Shown here piece after piece: positions 47,030 through 60,280 of a stretch of DNA of 64,000 nt. The notes under the pieces are model-generated. The model saw only the letters and a list, made by a program, of their open reading frames with translations. It made no database searches and was not told the origin of the DNA. A program made the translations under genes and the position numbers. This DNA is from Citromicrobium bathyomarinum (lineage in GTDB: Bacteria > Pseudomonadota > Alphaproteobacteria > Sphingomonadales > Sphingomonadaceae), in the NCBI RefSeq assembly GCF_021021475.1, contig NZ_JAINWL010000004.1, forward strand, positions 62,001 through 126,000, in the 5' to 3' direction. Every line of letters begins with the position of its first letter. The first letter of the stretch is position 1.

Positions 47030-47362
47030 GTGGCATCGCATCTGAGTGTACCTGACCAGCGGGCGGCGATCCGTCATCCGGTCGATTACGATGTGATCGC
47101 GGATTATTTCGGTCGTGGCGATGTGCCGTTCCACATCAGCAACGTGTCCGCCACCGGCTTCATGATCGACAACGCCAGCGATGGCGCGCGCGGCGACCGC
47201 GTGATCGTGAGCTTCCCGGTGATCGGCCGGATCGAGGCCTATCTGATCTGGACCAAGGAGAATCGCGCCGGGTTCCAGTTCGAACGGCTGATCCGGGTGG
47301 ACGATTTCCTGCTGCTAATCGACGAGTTGCAGCCCAACCCGCGCCTGCGCCGCCGCCGCTAG
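47030..47362 (+). CDS. PilZ domain protein
   Basis: The product is 110 aa, a stand-alone PilZ domain that may bind cyclic di-GMP. The (D/N)xSxxG motif is NVSATGF (about residues 43-49). The upstream R-x3-R element is partly degenerate (QRAAIRHPVDYD). The start is a GTG at 47030 with GAGAGG nine bases upstream; the longer ATG at 46970 lacks a ribosome site. Whether the ligand is bound is open. Confidence 0.82.
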   Translation: MASHLSVPDQRAAIRHPVDYDVIADYFGRGDVPFHISNVSATGFMIDNASDGARGDRVIVSFPVIGRIEAYLIWTKENRAGFQFERLIRVDDFLLLIDELQPNPRLRRRR

Positions 47363-47445
47363 GCCGATCTGGCGGAAAGCCAGGCTTCAAGGCCCGATCC
47401 CAGAATTTGCTTTTGTAGCACCCGCGCGCCTGCCATGGCGCCTGT

Positions 47446-48750
47446 GTGACGGCTACCGAAAAACCAGATTCCACCCCGCTGCGGATCCATAATTTCCGCG
47501 CCTACCTGCTCGCCCGATTCTCGATGATCGTGGGCCAGTACGCGATGATGCTGATCATCGGTTGGCAGACATACACGATCGCGCGCGGCAACGGCCTCAA
47601 CGCGTTCGAGGCGTCGGGCCAGCTTGCGCTGATCGGCCTGCTCCAGTTCCTGCCGCTGTTCGTGCTCTCCCCCTTCTCCGGGCTCGCAGCCGATCGCTTC
47701 AACCGCAAGACCGTGTCGCGGCTCACCATCGGCCTCCAGTTCCTCGGCGCGGCCTATCTCGCGTGGACCACCTATACCGGCCATATCGACCTGACTGCGC
47801 TGTTCTCGGTTGCGGTGCTGCTGGGCGTCGTGCGCGCGTTCAACGGCCCTGCCCTGTCCGCATTGGCACCGAACCTCGTGCCAAAGGCGATCCTGCCCAA
47901 CGCGATCGCGTTATCTTCGATCGCGTGGCAGACCGGGATGATCGTCGGCCCGGCGGTGGGCGGCTATGCCTATGACGCGGCCCCTGCCCTGCCCTATGCC
48001 ATCGCCAGCGGCCTGTTCCTGATCGCGATCATCTCGATTAGCACCATCGGCAAGGTGCCGCGCTCACCGATCAACGGCGCGCAGCATCCGATCGGTCAGA
48101 TCGTCGATGGCTGGCGCTATGTGATCCAGAACAAGATGGTGCTCGGCGCGATTACGCTCGACCTGATGGCGGTGTTCCTCGCCGGCGCGACCGCGCTGTT
48201 CCCGCCCTTTGCTTACGACATCCTGAAGGTGGGCGAGACCGGCCTGGCGCAGCTCGCTGCCGCCCCCGCGATCGGCGCGGCGGTGACCGCGCTGTGGTTC
48301 AGCTTCCGCCCCTTGAAGACCAATGTTGGCCCCAAGATGCTGTGGGCGGTGGCCGCGTTCGGCGTTGCCACCATCGTCTTCGGCTTCTCGCGCTTCATGC
48401 CGCTGAGCCTTGCGATGCTGGTGATCGTGGGCGCGGCGGACATGTTCAGCGTCTATATCCGCCAGTCGCTGATCCAGCTGCACACGCCCGACGAGAAGCG
48501 CGGCCGCGTCTCTTCCGCCAGCCTGCTGACCATCAGCGCCTCGAACGAGGGCGGCGATGCGTTCTCCGGCTTCCTCGCCAGCGTCATCGGCCCGGCGGGC
48601 GCGGTGATCTTCGGCGGGGTCGGCGCGATCGTGACGGTCGCGATGTGGAGCCGGATTTTCCCCGTCCTGCGACACACCCGGACCTTCGACCCGCCTGCGT
48701 CGTTGGAAGAGGAAACCCCTGAACAGACCTTGCAGGAGAAGATCCCATGA
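47446..48750 (+). CDS. MFS transporter, EntS/MFS_3-like
   Basis: The product is 434 aa with about 12 helices. [25 protein letters not shown] and the loop [15 protein letters not shown] are typical of the EntS-type drug and siderophore exporter branch (MFS_3). A GTG at 47446 is the likely start. It overlaps cysK by four bases, so a cysteine- or sulfur-related substrate is possible, but that is inferred from position only. Confidence 0.87.
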   Translation: MTATEKPDSTPLRIHNFRAYLLARFSMIVGQYAMMLIIGWQTYTIARGNGLNAFEASGQLALIGLLQFLPLFVLSPFSGLAADRFNRKTVSRLTIGLQFLGAAYLAWTTYTGHIDLTALFSVAVLLGVVRAFNGPALSALAPNLVPKAILPNAIALSSIAWQTGMIVGPAVGGYAYDAAPALPYAIASGLFLIAIISISTIGKVPRSPINGAQHPIGQIVDGWRYVIQNKMVLGAITLDLMAVFLAGATALFPPFAYDILKVGETGLAQLAAAPAIGAAVTALWFSFRPLKTNVGPKMLWAVAAFGVATIVFGFSRFMPLSLAMLVIVGAADMFSVYIRQSLIQLHTPDEKRGRVSSASLLTISASNEGGDAFSGFLASVIGPAGAVIFGGVGAIVTVAMWSRIFPVLRHTRTFDPPASLEEETPEQTLQEKIP

Positions 48751-49664
48751 AAGCCGACTCGATCCTCGAAACCATCGGCAACACGCCGCATATCCGCCTC
48801 TCGCGCCTGTTCCCCGACCATGATGTCTGGGTGAAGAGCGAACGCGCGAACCCCGGCGGCTCGATCAAGGACCGTATCGCGCTCGCCATGGTCGAGGATG
48901 CGGAGAAGGCCGGCAAGCTCAAGCCCGGCGGCACTATCATCGAGCCGACCAGCGGCAACACCGGCATCGGCCTCGCGATGGTCGCGGCGGTCAAGGGCTA
49001 CAAGCTGGTGCTGGTGATGCCCGAGAGCATGAGCCTGGAACGCCGCCGCCTGATGCTCGCCTACGGCGCGACCTTCGACCTGACGCCCAAGGAAGGCGGC
49101 ATGAAGGGTGCCATCAGCCGCGCGCAGGAACTGGTCGAGCAGGACTCCAGCGCCTGGATGCCGAGCCAGTTCGACAACGAGAGCAACTGGCAGGTCCACG
49201 TGCGCACCACCGCCAAGGAAATCCTCGGCGATTTCACCGATCGCCCGGTCGATGCGATGATTACGGGCGTCGGCACCGGCGGCCACCTGACCGGCTGCGC
49301 CGAAGAACTGAAGCGCCACTGGCCCGAGATGAAGGCCTGGGCGGTCGAGCCTGCAGGCTCCCCCGTCATCAGCGGCGGCGAACCCGGCCCGCACCCCATC
49401 CAGGGCATCGGCGCGGGCTTCGTGCCCGAGAACCTGCACACGCAGGCGATCGACGGCGCGATCCAGGTCGATCCCGAAGACGCCAAGGAAATGGCCCGCC
49501 GCGCCGCGAGCGAGGAAGGCATGCTGGTCGGCATCTCCAGCGGCGCGACGCTGGCCGCGATCGCCAAGAAGCTGCCCGACCTGCCCGAAGGTTCGCGCGT
49601 CCTCGGCTTCAACTACGATACCGGCGAGCGGTATCTGTCGGTGCCGGACTTCCTGCCGGAGTGA
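48747..49664 (+). CDS. cysK: Cysteine synthase A
   Basis: The PLP enzyme makes L-cysteine from O-acetylserine and sulfide. The PLP lysine is K41 in [32 protein letters not shown] and GISSGAT supply the phosphate and carboxylate contacts, and LPE at the C-terminus is normal. At 305 aa it is complete. It overlaps the MFS gene and the dienelactone hydrolase gene by four bases each. Confidence 0.96.
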   Translation: MKADSILETIGNTPHIRLSRLFPDHDVWVKSERANPGGSIKDRIALAMVEDAEKAGKLKPGGTIIEPTSGNTGIGLAMVAAVKGYKLVLVMPESMSLERRRLMLAYGATFDLTPKEGGMKGAISRAQELVEQDSSAWMPSQFDNESNWQVHVRTTAKEILGDFTDRPVDAMITGVGTGGHLTGCAEELKRHWPEMKAWAVEPAGSPVISGGEPGPHPIQGIGAGFVPENLHTQAIDGAIQVDPEDAKEMARRAASEEGMLVGISSGATLAAIAKKLPDLPEGSRVLGFNYDTGERYLSVPDFLPE

Positions 49665-50368
49665 ACGCGTTCGAGGAAATCGCCTATGCCGACGGCGATA
49701 CCCCGCTAACCGGGCTCGCCCTGCATCCGCAGGGGGATGCCCGGGCGGCGGTGGCGATTTTCCCGACCTTCATGAACAGCACCCCGGCGGTCGAGGCCAA
49801 GGCCCGGTCGCTGGCGGCGCAAGGTTATGCCGTCCTGATCGGCGATTTCTACGGGCCCGATGCGCCTGCCGACATGCAGCAGGCCTTTGCCGCGATGACC
49901 CGCCTGCGCGCCGATCCGGTGGCCGCTCGCCAACGGCTGAGGGCGACGGTCCGGCTGCTGCGCGAACGGCATCCCGATCTGCCGCAGCTGGCCATCGGCT
50001 TCTGCCTCGGCGGGTTTGCCGTGCTGGAAATGGCGCGCGACGGCCAGGACCTGGCCGCCGTGGCGAGCTTCCACGGCATGCTCGAAACCGCGCTTCCGGC
50101 GACAACGCCGATCCACCCGCGCATCCTCGTTTGCCACGGCGATGCGGACACGCTGGTCCCGCGCAGCCAAGTGATCGATTTCTGGGAGGAAATGGACCGC
50201 GTCGACGCCGACTGGCACTTCCACAGCTACGCCGGTGTCGAACACGGCTTTACCAACCCGCGCACGCTCGATGGCGCGCCCAACCCGGCCTATGATGCGA
50301 ACGCGGACCGGCAGAGCTGGGCAGCTTTGCTGGGCTTTTTCGACGAGGTTCTCGATCCGCAAGATTGA
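49661..50368 (+). CDS. Dienelactone hydrolase family protein
   Basis: The product is 235 aa with an alpha/beta hydrolase fold. The nucleophile is Cys in [11 protein letters not shown], the acid Asp in [10 protein letters not shown], and the His in GVEHGFTNP, the Cys-Asp-His triad of dienelactone hydrolases. It starts at the GTG 49661, which overlaps the cysK stop. It is a general carboxylic ester or lactone hydrolase; the natural substrate is not predictable. Confidence 0.9.
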   Translation: MNAFEEIAYADGDTPLTGLALHPQGDARAAVAIFPTFMNSTPAVEAKARSLAAQGYAVLIGDFYGPDAPADMQQAFAAMTRLRADPVAARQRLRATVRLLRERHPDLPQLAIGFCLGGFAVLEMARDGQDLAAVASFHGMLETALPATTPIHPRILVCHGDADTLVPRSQVIDFWEEMDRVDADWHFHSYAGVEHGFTNPRTLDGAPNPAYDANADRQSWAALLGFFDEVLDPQD

Positions 50369-50488
50369 GACAGCGAAGAAATCAGGTCTTTTAAGCGAAT
50401 GTCCGGGTTCACAAACGTCCGATTTTCCTACTCACCCCGCCGCTGCTAGCTTCGCACCGGCTCTTTGAACCTCAGAATATAACGTCAA

Positions 50489-50522
50489 ACGCGGGATGCC
50501 CTATGGTGAGGGCACCCCGCGT
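50489..50522. terminator. Hairpin terminator between convergent genes
   Basis: A 13-pair stem with one mismatch (ACGCGGG-a-TGCCCT with AGGGCA-c-CCCGCGT) and a 6-base loop lies between the ends of the dienelactone hydrolase gene (plus) and the acyl-CoA dehydrogenase gene (minus). Neither side has a long T-tract. It probably ends one or both transcripts. Confidence 0.65.
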
Positions 50523-50569
50523 CTGTACTTCATCAACTAGGTCCCAGCGTGACGCTGCGACTCGGGCGA

Positions 50570-52375
50570 TCAGGAGGCGGTCGCGAAGGCCTCTTCGCCT
50601 AGCGCCATCATCGATTCGCTGCCGCTTTCGATCTTGCGGCGCAGCGCACCGGCATCCGGCACGAAGCGGTCGGCGAAGTAGCGGGCGGTGGCGATCTTGG
50701 CTTCGTAGAACGCCTTGTCGTCGCTGCCCTCGGCCAGCTTTGCCTTGGCGACGCGGGCCATCTTGACCCACATCAGCATCAGGCAGGCGATGCCCATGAT
50801 GTGCATGTAGTGGTGCGCGCCCGCGCCCAGGTGGTTGGGGTTCTGCATTGCGTTCTGCATGAACCACATGGTCGCAGCCTTCTGTTCGCCGACCGCCTTC
50901 TCAAGCGCCCCGGCCAGTTCGGCCATGCCTTCTTCGCCCTTGACCGAAGCGACTTCGTCGTCGACCAGCTTGAAGAACGCCTGCACCGCGCGGCCGCCGT
51001 GCATCGCGAGCTTGCGCCCGGCGAGGTCCATCGCCTGAATGCCGTTGGTGCCTTCGTAGATCATCGCGATGCGGGCATCGCGCACGAACTGCTCCATGCC
51101 CCACTCGGCGATGTAGCCGTGGCCGCCATAGACCTGCTGCATGTTGTTCGCGACGTCATAGCCTTTGTCGGTGCCGTAGCCCTTGATGACCGGGGTCATG
51201 AGGCCGACGAGGTCGTCCGCCAGCTGGCGCTCGTCCTCGTCCTGCAGCGCGTGGCTGAGATCCTGCTGAAGCGCGGTCCACAGCGCGAAGGCGCGCATGC
51301 CTTCGTTGAAGGCCTTGGCGTCCATCAGCATCCGGCGCACGTCGGGGTGAACGAAGATCGGATCGGCCTTCTCGTCCGGCTCTGCCGGGCCGGTCAGCGC
51401 ACGGCCCTGACGGCGGTCGAGCGCGTAGGTCACGGCGTTCTGGTAGGAGACTTCGGCCTGGCTGAGGCCCTGGATGCCCACGCCAAGGCGCGCGGCGTTC
51501 ATCATGATGAACATCGCGGCGAGGCCCTTGTTCTCCTCGCCGACCATCCAGCCTTTCGCCTCGTCATAGTTCATGACGCAGGTCGAGTTGCCGTGAATGC
51601 CCATCTTGTGCTCGATCGAACCGCACATCACGCCGTTGCGATCGCCCACCGAGCCGTCGTCGTTGACGAGGAACTTGGGCACCACGAACAGCGAGATGCC
51701 CTTCGAGGAATCGGGCGCCCCCGGCGTCTTCGCCAGCACGAGGTGGATGATGTTTTCCGCCATGTCGTGCTCGCCGGCGGAGATGAAGATCTTGGTCCCG
51801 GTGATCGAATAGCTTCCATCAGCCTGCGGTTCAGCCTTGGTGCGGATGAGGCCCAGATCGGTGCCGCAATGCGGCTCGGTCAGGTTCATCGTGCCGGTCC
51901 ATTCGCAGCTGACCATCTTGGGCAGATACTTTTCCTTCTGCTCCTGGCTGCCCTTGGCGATCAGCGCCGAGATCGCGCCGTTGGTGAGGCCGGGATACAT
52001 GCCGAAAGCCTGGTTGGAAGAGCTGATCATTTCTTCCATCGCGAAGGCGACAACGTGCGGCAGGCCCTGCCCGCCGAATTCCTCGGGCATGGAAAGCGTG
52101 CCCCAGCCCGCCTCGCGGAACTGGTCGAAGGCTTCCTTGAAGCCCGTCGGCGTGGTCACCGAACCGTCATCGTGGCGGGTGCAGCCTTCCTGGTCACCGA
52201 CCTGGTTGAGCGGCTGCAGCACCTCGGCGGTGAACTTGCCGGCCTCGTCGATGATCGAGGTGACCATGTCGGTCGTCGCGTTCTCGAAGCCGGGCAGGTT
52301 GCCGTAGCTTTCGAGGTCGAGCATCTCGTTGATGATGAAGCGAAAATCGCGAGTGGGGGCAGTATAGCTGGGCAT
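50570..52375 (-). CDS. Acyl-CoA dehydrogenase (long, with C-terminal extension)
   Basis: The product is 601 aa, of the long FAD-dependent acyl-CoA dehydrogenase group (AcdX/FadE-like) with an additional C-terminal domain (PF12806-like). Typical segments are [27 protein letters not shown], and the catalytic Glu region [21 protein letters not shown]. It starts fatty-acid or related acyl-CoA beta-oxidation. The MerR gene lies 31 bases upstream on the same strand and probably regulates it. Confidence 0.94.
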   Translation of the reverse strand: MPSYTAPTRDFRFIINEMLDLESYGNLPGFENATTDMVTSIIDEAGKFTAEVLQPLNQVGDQEGCTRHDDGSVTTPTGFKEAFDQFREAGWGTLSMPEEFGGQGLPHVVAFAMEEMISSSNQAFGMYPGLTNGAISALIAKGSQEQKEKYLPKMVSCEWTGTMNLTEPHCGTDLGLIRTKAEPQADGSYSITGTKIFISAGEHDMAENIIHLVLAKTPGAPDSSKGISLFVVPKFLVNDDGSVGDRNGVMCGSIEHKMGIHGNSTCVMNYDEAKGWMVGEENKGLAAMFIMMNAARLGVGIQGLSQAEVSYQNAVTYALDRRQGRALTGPAEPDEKADPIFVHPDVRRMLMDAKAFNEGMRAFALWTALQQDLSHALQDEDERQLADDLVGLMTPVIKGYGTDKGYDVANNMQQVYGGHGYIAEWGMEQFVRDARIAMIYEGTNGIQAMDLAGRKLAMHGGRAVQAFFKLVDDEVASVKGEEGMAELAGALEKAVGEQKAATMWFMQNAMQNPNHLGAGAHHYMHIMGIACLMLMWVKMARVAKAKLAEGSDDKAFYEAKIATARYFADRFVPDAGALRRKIESGSESMMALGEEAFATAS

Positions 52376-52406
52376 TCAAAGGTCCTCTGAAGCGGGGATT
52401 TGGGGA

Positions 52407-52847
52407 TCAGTCCTGATCGATTTGCTCGATATGGGCGATAAACTCGGAAAGCTCGCTGATCGATGAGTCGATATCGTCACGCTGCTGTTTCAGCTTGGCG
52501 ACGTGGGCGCGGCAACGTTCGATGGTGACCCTTCGCTGCTCCACCCGGCCGTCGCCCAGATCGTAGAGATCGATCATCTCCTTGATCTCGCCAAGGCTGA
52601 AACCGACGTTCTTGGCCCGCATGATCCACGCGAGCCGGGCGCGGTCGCGCTTGGAATAGATCCGCGTCAGCCCGTTTCGGGTCGGCGCTATAAGGCCTTC
52701 GTCTTCGTAGAAGCGCAGCGCGCGCGCGGTGCAGTCGAACTCGGCGGTAAGGTCGGAGATCGAATAGCTCTCACGCTCCTGCGCATCGGGCCGGTCGAGA
52801 TGGGCTCCGGCCCCGGTATAGGGCCTTTTGGCAGCAGCTTGGGTCAT
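52407..52847 (-). CDS. MerR family transcriptional regulator
   Basis: The product is 146 aa with an N-terminal HTH (YSISDLTAEFDCTARALRFYEDEGLIAPTRNGLTRIYSKRDRARL) and a coiled-coil dimerisation helix ending DSSISELSEFIAHIEQ. No metal-binding cysteines follow the HTH, so it is probably not metal-sensing; LiuR-like regulators of acyl-CoA catabolism have the same architecture. The next gene is an acyl-CoA dehydrogenase, consistent with local control. Confidence 0.9.
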   Translation of the reverse strand: MTQAAAKRPYTGAGAHLDRPDAQERESYSISDLTAEFDCTARALRFYEDEGLIAPTRNGLTRIYSKRDRARLAWIMRAKNVGFSLGEIKEMIDLYDLGDGRVEQRRVTIERCRAHVAKLKQQRDDIDSSISELSEFIAHIEQIDQD

Positions 52848-52879
52848 AGGCGGGAATATATATGCCCTTTACGTAAAGG

Positions 52880-53257
52880 TCAATCCGTGACCGGTTCGAG
52901 TTGGCCGTCCGTCAGCCGGCGATAAAAGCAGCTGCGCGCGCCCGTGTGGCATGCCGGGCCCGCAGGCTCGGCGTGGATCACCAGCGCATCCTGATCGCAG
53001 TCGACCAGAATCTCGCGCACCCGCAGCACATTCCCGCTGGTCTCTCCCTTGCACCAGAGCTTGCCGCGCGAACGGGAGTGGAAGTGCGCGAGCCCGGTCT
53101 TCAGCGTCGCGTCGAGCGCTTCGCGATCGAGATGCGCGACCATCAGTACTTCCCGGCTCGCGGCATCCACCACCACGCCTGTTAGGAGCCCGTCGGCACC
53201 GAATTTCGGCAAGAACTGCGTGCCCGATTCGCGCTCCGCATCATGTGTGTGAGCCAT
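52880..53257 (-). CDS. hisI: Phosphoribosyl-AMP cyclohydrolase
   Basis: HisI opens the purine ring of phosphoribosyl-AMP in histidine synthesis. The 125-aa product has LLTGVVVDAASREVLMVAHLDREAL, HFHSRSRGKLWCKGETSGNVLRV, and the metal motif DCDQDALVIHAEP.GPACHTG (Asp residues and two Cys). The ATG at 53255-53257 has AAAGGA upstream; the frame is open 20 codons further. There are no other his genes in the window. Confidence 0.95.
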   Translation of the reverse strand: MAHTHDAERESGTQFLPKFGADGLLTGVVVDAASREVLMVAHLDREALDATLKTGLAHFHSRSRGKLWCKGETSGNVLRVREILVDCDQDALVIHAEPAGPACHTGARSCFYRRLTDGQLEPVTD

Positions 53258-53339
53258 GCTATCCTTTCGTTTCCCGTCGCCTAGCCGGTTAGACCGATTG
53301 TTGCCAATCCACCACACCGGGGGGTGAATCCTTTCATTT

Positions 53340-53600
53340 TTACAACGGCACCGTTGGCAAGAGCCCGTCGCTTTGGGAAGAATGCGTTCTGTGGCCGGGA
53401 ACGGTCGCCCTTCAGGCCGAGGCGCCGCGCAGATGCGCCGGGTTCAGGGGGATGCATTTTCCGGATGGGGGTTTTTCCGGAGGTGCGAAGACGATGGTTT
53501 TGGTCTGCCGATCGGCCTTTCGGGGGAATGGCCGGGCAGATTTGGAAATTCGTCACGCGGCGCCCGGGATCGTTTCGGTCCCGGGCGTTTCGTTTTCCGG
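53340..53600 (+). ncRNA. Hairpin-rich intergenic region, possible structured RNA
   Basis: No convincing gene lies between hisI and comF. On the plus strand the region holds a chain of potential hairpins (AACGGcaCCGTT near 53344, GGCGC/GCGCC, CCGGA/TCCGG, GGCC/GGCC) and ends with CGCCCGGGA/TCCCGGGCG followed by TTTCGTTTT, a rho-independent-like terminator at about 53559-53595. The last part overlaps the 3' end of comF on the opposite strand. It does not resemble tmRNA, SRP RNA or RNase P. No promoter is clear, so the boundaries are approximate. Confidence 0.3.
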
Positions 53601-54320
53601 CACCCTGGCAAAGCACGCGATTCTCACACTTTTTGCCCCTGCCCCCAGTAATGCCACGGTGCACGCGGTGCTGGTCGCGCCGCTGGTGAGCACGTCGTCG
53701 ACCAGAATGACATGACGGCCCGCAATATCTTCGCGACGCCCCGCCCTCACCCGGATCGCCCCGCGCAGAGCTTCGGCACGGCTTGCCCTGCCCAGTCCGC
53801 CCAGCTTGGGCGTCGCGCGAGTCCGCTGCAACGCATCAACCCGCACTGCATGGCCACTGTGCTTCGCAATTGCACGGGCGAGCAGCGCGGACTGGTTATA
53901 GCCGCGCTGCCACAGCCGCGTGGGATGAAGCGGCACCGGCACCAGCAGCGAATCGCGGGGAGCATGGGCAAGCCGGCTCGCCATCAGCCGCCCCATCAGC
54001 GCGGCAAGCCCGATCCGCCCGCCATGCTTGAACCTCAACACCAGCTGCCGGGCAGGCTCGTTATAGAGCGCCGCCGCGGCGATCCCTGCGTGTTGGGGCG
54101 GGTGCGCAATACAGTGGCGGCAGACGCTATCCGGCCCGCCTTGCGGGAGCGGCGTGTGGCACAGGCTGCACGCAGGCTCTCCCGGAAACTCGAAATCCTC
54201 CCAGCAGGCGGCGCACAATCCCGGCCCTGCCGCGATTCCATCCCCGCAGAGCGGGCAGCGTGGCGGATAGACGAAATCGACCAGCGGCCTGAAGGCGGAG
54301 GACACGACATTGCTGGCCAT
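53553..54320 (-). CDS. ComF family phosphoribosyltransferase
   Basis: The product is 255 aa. The N-terminus has a double zinc-finger-like Cys set (RCPLCGDGI...GLCAACWED...CSLCHTPL...CRHC), and the C-terminal part is a PRTase fold with the PRPP loop HVILVDDVLTSGATSTA. ComF homologues act in DNA uptake in Bacillus, but in Proteobacteria the role is unclear (GntX relatives). The last residues are encoded in the terminator-like stem. Confidence 0.9.
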   Translation of the reverse strand: MASNVVSSAFRPLVDFVYPPRCPLCGDGIAAGPGLCAACWEDFEFPGEPACSLCHTPLPQGGPDSVCRHCIAHPPQHAGIAAAALYNEPARQLVLRFKHGGRIGLAALMGRLMASRLAHAPRDSLLVPVPLHPTRLWQRGYNQSALLARAIAKHSGHAVRVDALQRTRATPKLGGLGRASRAEALRGAIRVRAGRREDIAGRHVILVDDVLTSGATSTACTVALLGAGAKSVRIACFARVPENETPGTETIPGAA

Positions 54321-54362
54321 CGCGGACTATGCTGCTCCCCTGCCCCGATGTAGGCAAGCGCG

Positions 54363-55123
54363 ATGACTGAAGGCCCCATCGAACGTAGCGTCCCTCGCAT
54401 CTTCTCCCCAGCCCGCAGACGGGCCCGCTACCACCGTGCTCTCGCCCGGCAGCGCGTCGAGGATGCCGCGCGGTTCGTGTTCGACGACTTGATCGAGGAT
54501 GTGCTCGAGCGGTTCGACTTCACACGCGCCGAACCCGGCTCCGCGCTTTTGATCGGCGACGTCACCGGACAGCTCGCCACCGAATTGCGCGCGCGCGGTT
54601 TCGAGGTCGAGAGCGCTGGGCCGGACGTGCTCGACGAAGAGCAGCCCTTCCCCCGCACCTATCGTTACGTTCTCAACCTCGGCCTGCTCGACACGCTCAA
54701 CGACCTGCCGGGCGCGCTGGTCCATGCGCGCCATGCGCTGGAGCCGGGCGGGATGATGATCGCCCAGTGTCTTGGCGCGGGCACCCTCCCGGCGCTGCGG
54801 CAGGTGGTGCAGGTCGCGGATGGAGCGCGGACCTATGCCCGCATCCACCCGCAGATCGATCGTCCCGCCGCGAGCGGGCTGATGAGCCGCGCGGGGTTTG
54901 CCAAGCAGGTGGTCGACAGCCGCGTGCTCCGCGCCCGATACCGCGAGCTGGACCGTCTCATCGCGGACCTGCGCGATCAGGGACTGACGGGCATCCTTGC
55001 CGATGCCCCGCCCGCTTTCACCCGGTCAAGCTGGGCGCGCGCGCAGGCGGGGTTCGAGCCGCTGAGGGAAGAGGACGGGAAGGTCACCGAGACCTTCGAA
55101 ATCCTCTCCCTCACAGGCTGGGG

Positions 55124-55127
<4 letters not shown>
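54363..55127 (+). CDS. SAM-dependent methyltransferase, NDUFAF5/BioC-like
   Basis: The product is 254 aa. An N-terminal basic segment (RRRARYHRALARQR) precedes a Rossmann-like fold (ALLIGDVTGQLATELRARGFEVESAGPDVL and MMIAQCLGAGTLPALRQV). The layout resembles NDUFAF5/BioC relatives; in such proteins the SAM-binding GxGxG is often weak, and here it reads IGDVTGQ. The target is unknown. It overlaps ppdK at the 3' end by four bases on the opposite strand. Confidence 0.75.
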
Positions 55128-57793
<2,666 letters not shown>

Positions 57794-57850
57794 TTCGATC
57801 GTACCCCGGTATTCCCTGACACACCTGACACACTGTCCAGGCGCAAATTT

Positions 57851-60280
57851 CTATCCCTCGATCTTTCCGAAATCCGCCACCTGATGGACGGCATTACGGA
57901 ACCGCGCCAGCAGGCCGAGGCGCGCGGTGCGCTTCGCTTCGTCGTCATCGTTGACGGTGACGTTTTCGAAGAAATCATCGATCGGCTTCCTCAGGCTGGC
58001 GAGCGCGGACATGGCATCGGCAAAACGCTCTTCCTCGACTGCCCGTTCCGCCTGCGGGCCTGCCGCGTCGAGCGCGTCGATCAGCGCCTTCTCGGCCGGT
58101 TCGGGCGTGTAGGACAGGTCTTTACCAGACGGGTGAGCGGATTTTTCCGCCATCTGGGCGGCGACGACGTCCTTCATGTCCGGATCGTCGACCATCACCA
58201 GCGGGTCTTCCTCGCCGGTATGCGGCGCATCGTCATCCGCGCCCTGCCAGTCTTCCTTCTTGAGGATATTCGCCGCGCGCTTGTACCCCGCGAGCAGGTT
58301 CCGGCCGTCCTCGGTCTCCATGAAGCTCTGGAGCGCATGGACGCGGGCGAGCAGACGGACGAGATCGTCCTCCCCGCCAAGCGCGAACACCGCGTCGATC
58401 AGGTCGTGCCGGACGCCCGCCTCACGCTGCTGGACCTTCAGGCGGTCGGCGAAGAAGTCGAGGAGATCGTGTGCGGTCTCCGAGAACTTTTCGTCATACC
58501 TACCGAAAGACTTACTTACATACGAAGTGACTTCACCACCCATCACCACCGACATGCTTTCGTCCATGCCCGCCTTCGCCTTCTTGAGACGCTGCGCATT
58601 GCTGAACGATTGAATATCCTCGCGAACTGCGCCCAGCGCTCGCTCAAAGGCTTGCATCAGCGGGATACGAATTTCAGCATCCTGGTTGATGCGCAAGGTA
58701 CTCAGCGTCGCACGACGCAGTGCATAAGGATCCTTCGATCCGGTTGGTTTCTCTGCGATTTCGAAGAATGCGGCAAGCGTATCCAGCTTATCCGCCAGAC
58801 TCACCGCCACCGTCACCGGCGCAGTCGGCACCTCGTCGCCCTGCCCGACCGGCTTGTAGTGATCGCGGATCGCGTCGGCCACGGCATCGGGCAGGCCCTC
58901 GGCGCGGGCGTAGTAGCCGCCCATCAGGCCCTGCAGCTCGGGGAATTCGCCGACCATTTCGGTGACGAGATCGGCCTTGCACAGGCGCGCGGCCTGTTCG
59001 GCCATGTCGGCCAGTTCCTCTTTCGTCACCCCCGCGGAGGCGGGGGGGGTCCCGCTCCCTTTCGCGTTCGCTCCCGAAAAAGCGGGATTCCCGCCTTCGC
59101 GGGAATGACGGGGTTGAGCGGTGACGACATCGGATTCCACCAGCCAGCGGGCCAGCTTGGCGACCCGTTCGACCTTGTCGGCGACGGTGCCCAGCTTCTC
59201 ATGGAAAGTGATCCGCTTGAGCCCCTCGGCATGCTGCGCGAGGGTTTTCTTCTGGTCGACCTCCCAGAAGAAGCGCGCGTCGGACAGCCGCGCGGCGAGC
59301 ACCTTGCGGTTGCCGTCGACGATCGCTGCCCCGCCATCAGCCGCCTCGATATTGGCGGTGCAGATGAAGGCGTTGGCGAGCGTGCCTTGCGCGTCCTCGC
59401 ACACGAAGTACTTCTGGTTCACCCGCGCGGTGAGCTGGATCGTCTCGGGCGGGACTTCTAGGAAATCCTCCTCGAACCGGCCGAGCAGTGGGATCGGCCA
59501 TTCGGTGAGCCCGGCATTCTCGACCACCAGCCCCTCGTCCTCGACCAGGCTCAGCCCGGCCTCCGACGCGACCCTGGCCGCACCTTCTCGGATCAGCGCG
59601 GCGCGTTCCTCATGATCGACGATCACATGCGCAGCGCGCAGCTTCACCGCATAGTCGTCCGCATCGCCGATGGTGATGTCGCCCGAGTGGTGGAAGCGGT
59701 GGCCCAGCGTGACCGCGCCGCTCGTGACGCCATGCACCTCGCACTCGACCACCTCGTCGCCCAGCAGTGCGACGATGCCGGAGAGCGGGCGCACCCAGCG
59801 CATGCTCTCGGTCGAGATCGACGCCGCGCCCCAGCGCATCGACTTGGGCCAGGCGAAATCGCGGATGATCGCCGGGATCGCCTCGGCCAGCACATCGCGC
59901 ACCGCCCTGCCCGGCGTGTCGATCACGGCGAAGTACGTCTCGCGGCCCTTCACGTCGCGCACCTCGAGCTGGTCGCGGGTCACATTGTTCTTGCGGCAGA
60001 AGCCGTCGACGGCTTGGTCTGGCGCGCCCACCGGCGGGCCCTTGGCTTCCTCGCTGATGGCCTGCGTCTCGACCGGCAGCCCGCGCGCGATCAGCGCGAG
60101 ACGGCGCGGGGTGGACCACACGGTCACCTCGCCCATCGCGACGCCCGCCGCGTCCATCTCGCGCCGGAACAGCTTTTCGAGCTCGGCGCGCGCACCCGCC
60201 TGCATCCGCGCGGGGATTTCTTCGGAGCGCAGTTCGAGGAGGAAGTCGCTCGCGTTCTTGTCGGGTGAACGTTCGTTCAC
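57851..60280 (-). CDS. glyS: Glycyl-tRNA synthetase beta subunit (with in-frame repeat)
   Basis: GlyS forms the alpha2beta2 enzyme with GlyQ. The start is a GTG at 60278-60280 overlapping the glyQ stop (GTGA), giving [26 protein letters not shown]. The product is 809 aa, longer than the E. coli beta subunit (about 690). Two segments add length: residues 391-419 come from an inserted palindromic repeat ([13 protein letters not shown]...), and about 50 acidic residues near 690-735 ([17 protein letters not shown]) form a linker in the C-terminal region. The protein must tolerate both. Confidence 0.96.
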   Translation of the reverse strand: MNERSPDKNASDFLLELRSEEIPARMQAGARAELEKLFRREMDAAGVAMGEVTVWSTPRRLALIARGLPVETQAISEEAKGPPVGAPDQAVDGFCRKNNVTRDQLEVRDVKGRETYFAVIDTPGRAVRDVLAEAIPAIIRDFAWPKSMRWGAASISTESMRWVRPLSGIVALLGDEVVECEVHGVTSGAVTLGHRFHHSGDITIGDADDYAVKLRAAHVIVDHEERAALIREGAARVASEAGLSLVEDEGLVVENAGLTEWPIPLLGRFEEDFLEVPPETIQLTARVNQKYFVCEDAQGTLANAFICTANIEAADGGAAIVDGNRKVLAARLSDARFFWEVDQKKTLAQHAEGLKRITFHEKLGTVADKVERVAKLARWLVESDVVTAQPRHSREGGNPAFSGANAKGSGTPPASAGVTKEELADMAEQAARLCKADLVTEMVGEFPELQGLMGGYYARAEGLPDAVADAIRDHYKPVGQGDEVPTAPVTVAVSLADKLDTLAAFFEIAEKPTGSKDPYALRRATLSTLRINQDAEIRIPLMQAFERALGAVREDIQSFSNAQRLKKAKAGMDESMSVVMGGEVTSYVSKSFGRYDEKFSETAHDLLDFFADRLKVQQREAGVRHDLIDAVFALGGEDDLVRLLARVHALQSFMETEDGRNLLAGYKRAANILKKEDWQGADDDAPHTGEEDPLVMVDDPDMKDVVAAQMAEKSAHPSGKDLSYTPEPAEKALIDALDAAGPQAERAVEEERFADAMSALASLRKPIDDFFENVTVNDDDEAKRTARLGLLARFRNAVHQVADFGKIEG
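59024..59110 (-). repeat. RHSREGGNP-type palindromic repeat inside glyS
   Basis: On the minus strand CGTCATTCCCGCGAAGGCGG opens an 87-bp imperfect palindrome whose far end, read in reverse, is CGTCACCCCCGCGGAGGCGG. The two 30-bp arms differ at a few positions. It is exactly 29 codons long and falls in frame at codon 391, encoding [13 protein letters not shown] through GVT. This translated signature is a known marker of dispersed bacterial palindromic repeats, usually intergenic. Confidence 0.9.

Noticed and set aside
53281-53664. 127-codon minus-strand frame between hisI and comF
   Set aside because: It overlaps comF and has no family resemblance or ribosome site; the region fits structured non-coding DNA better.
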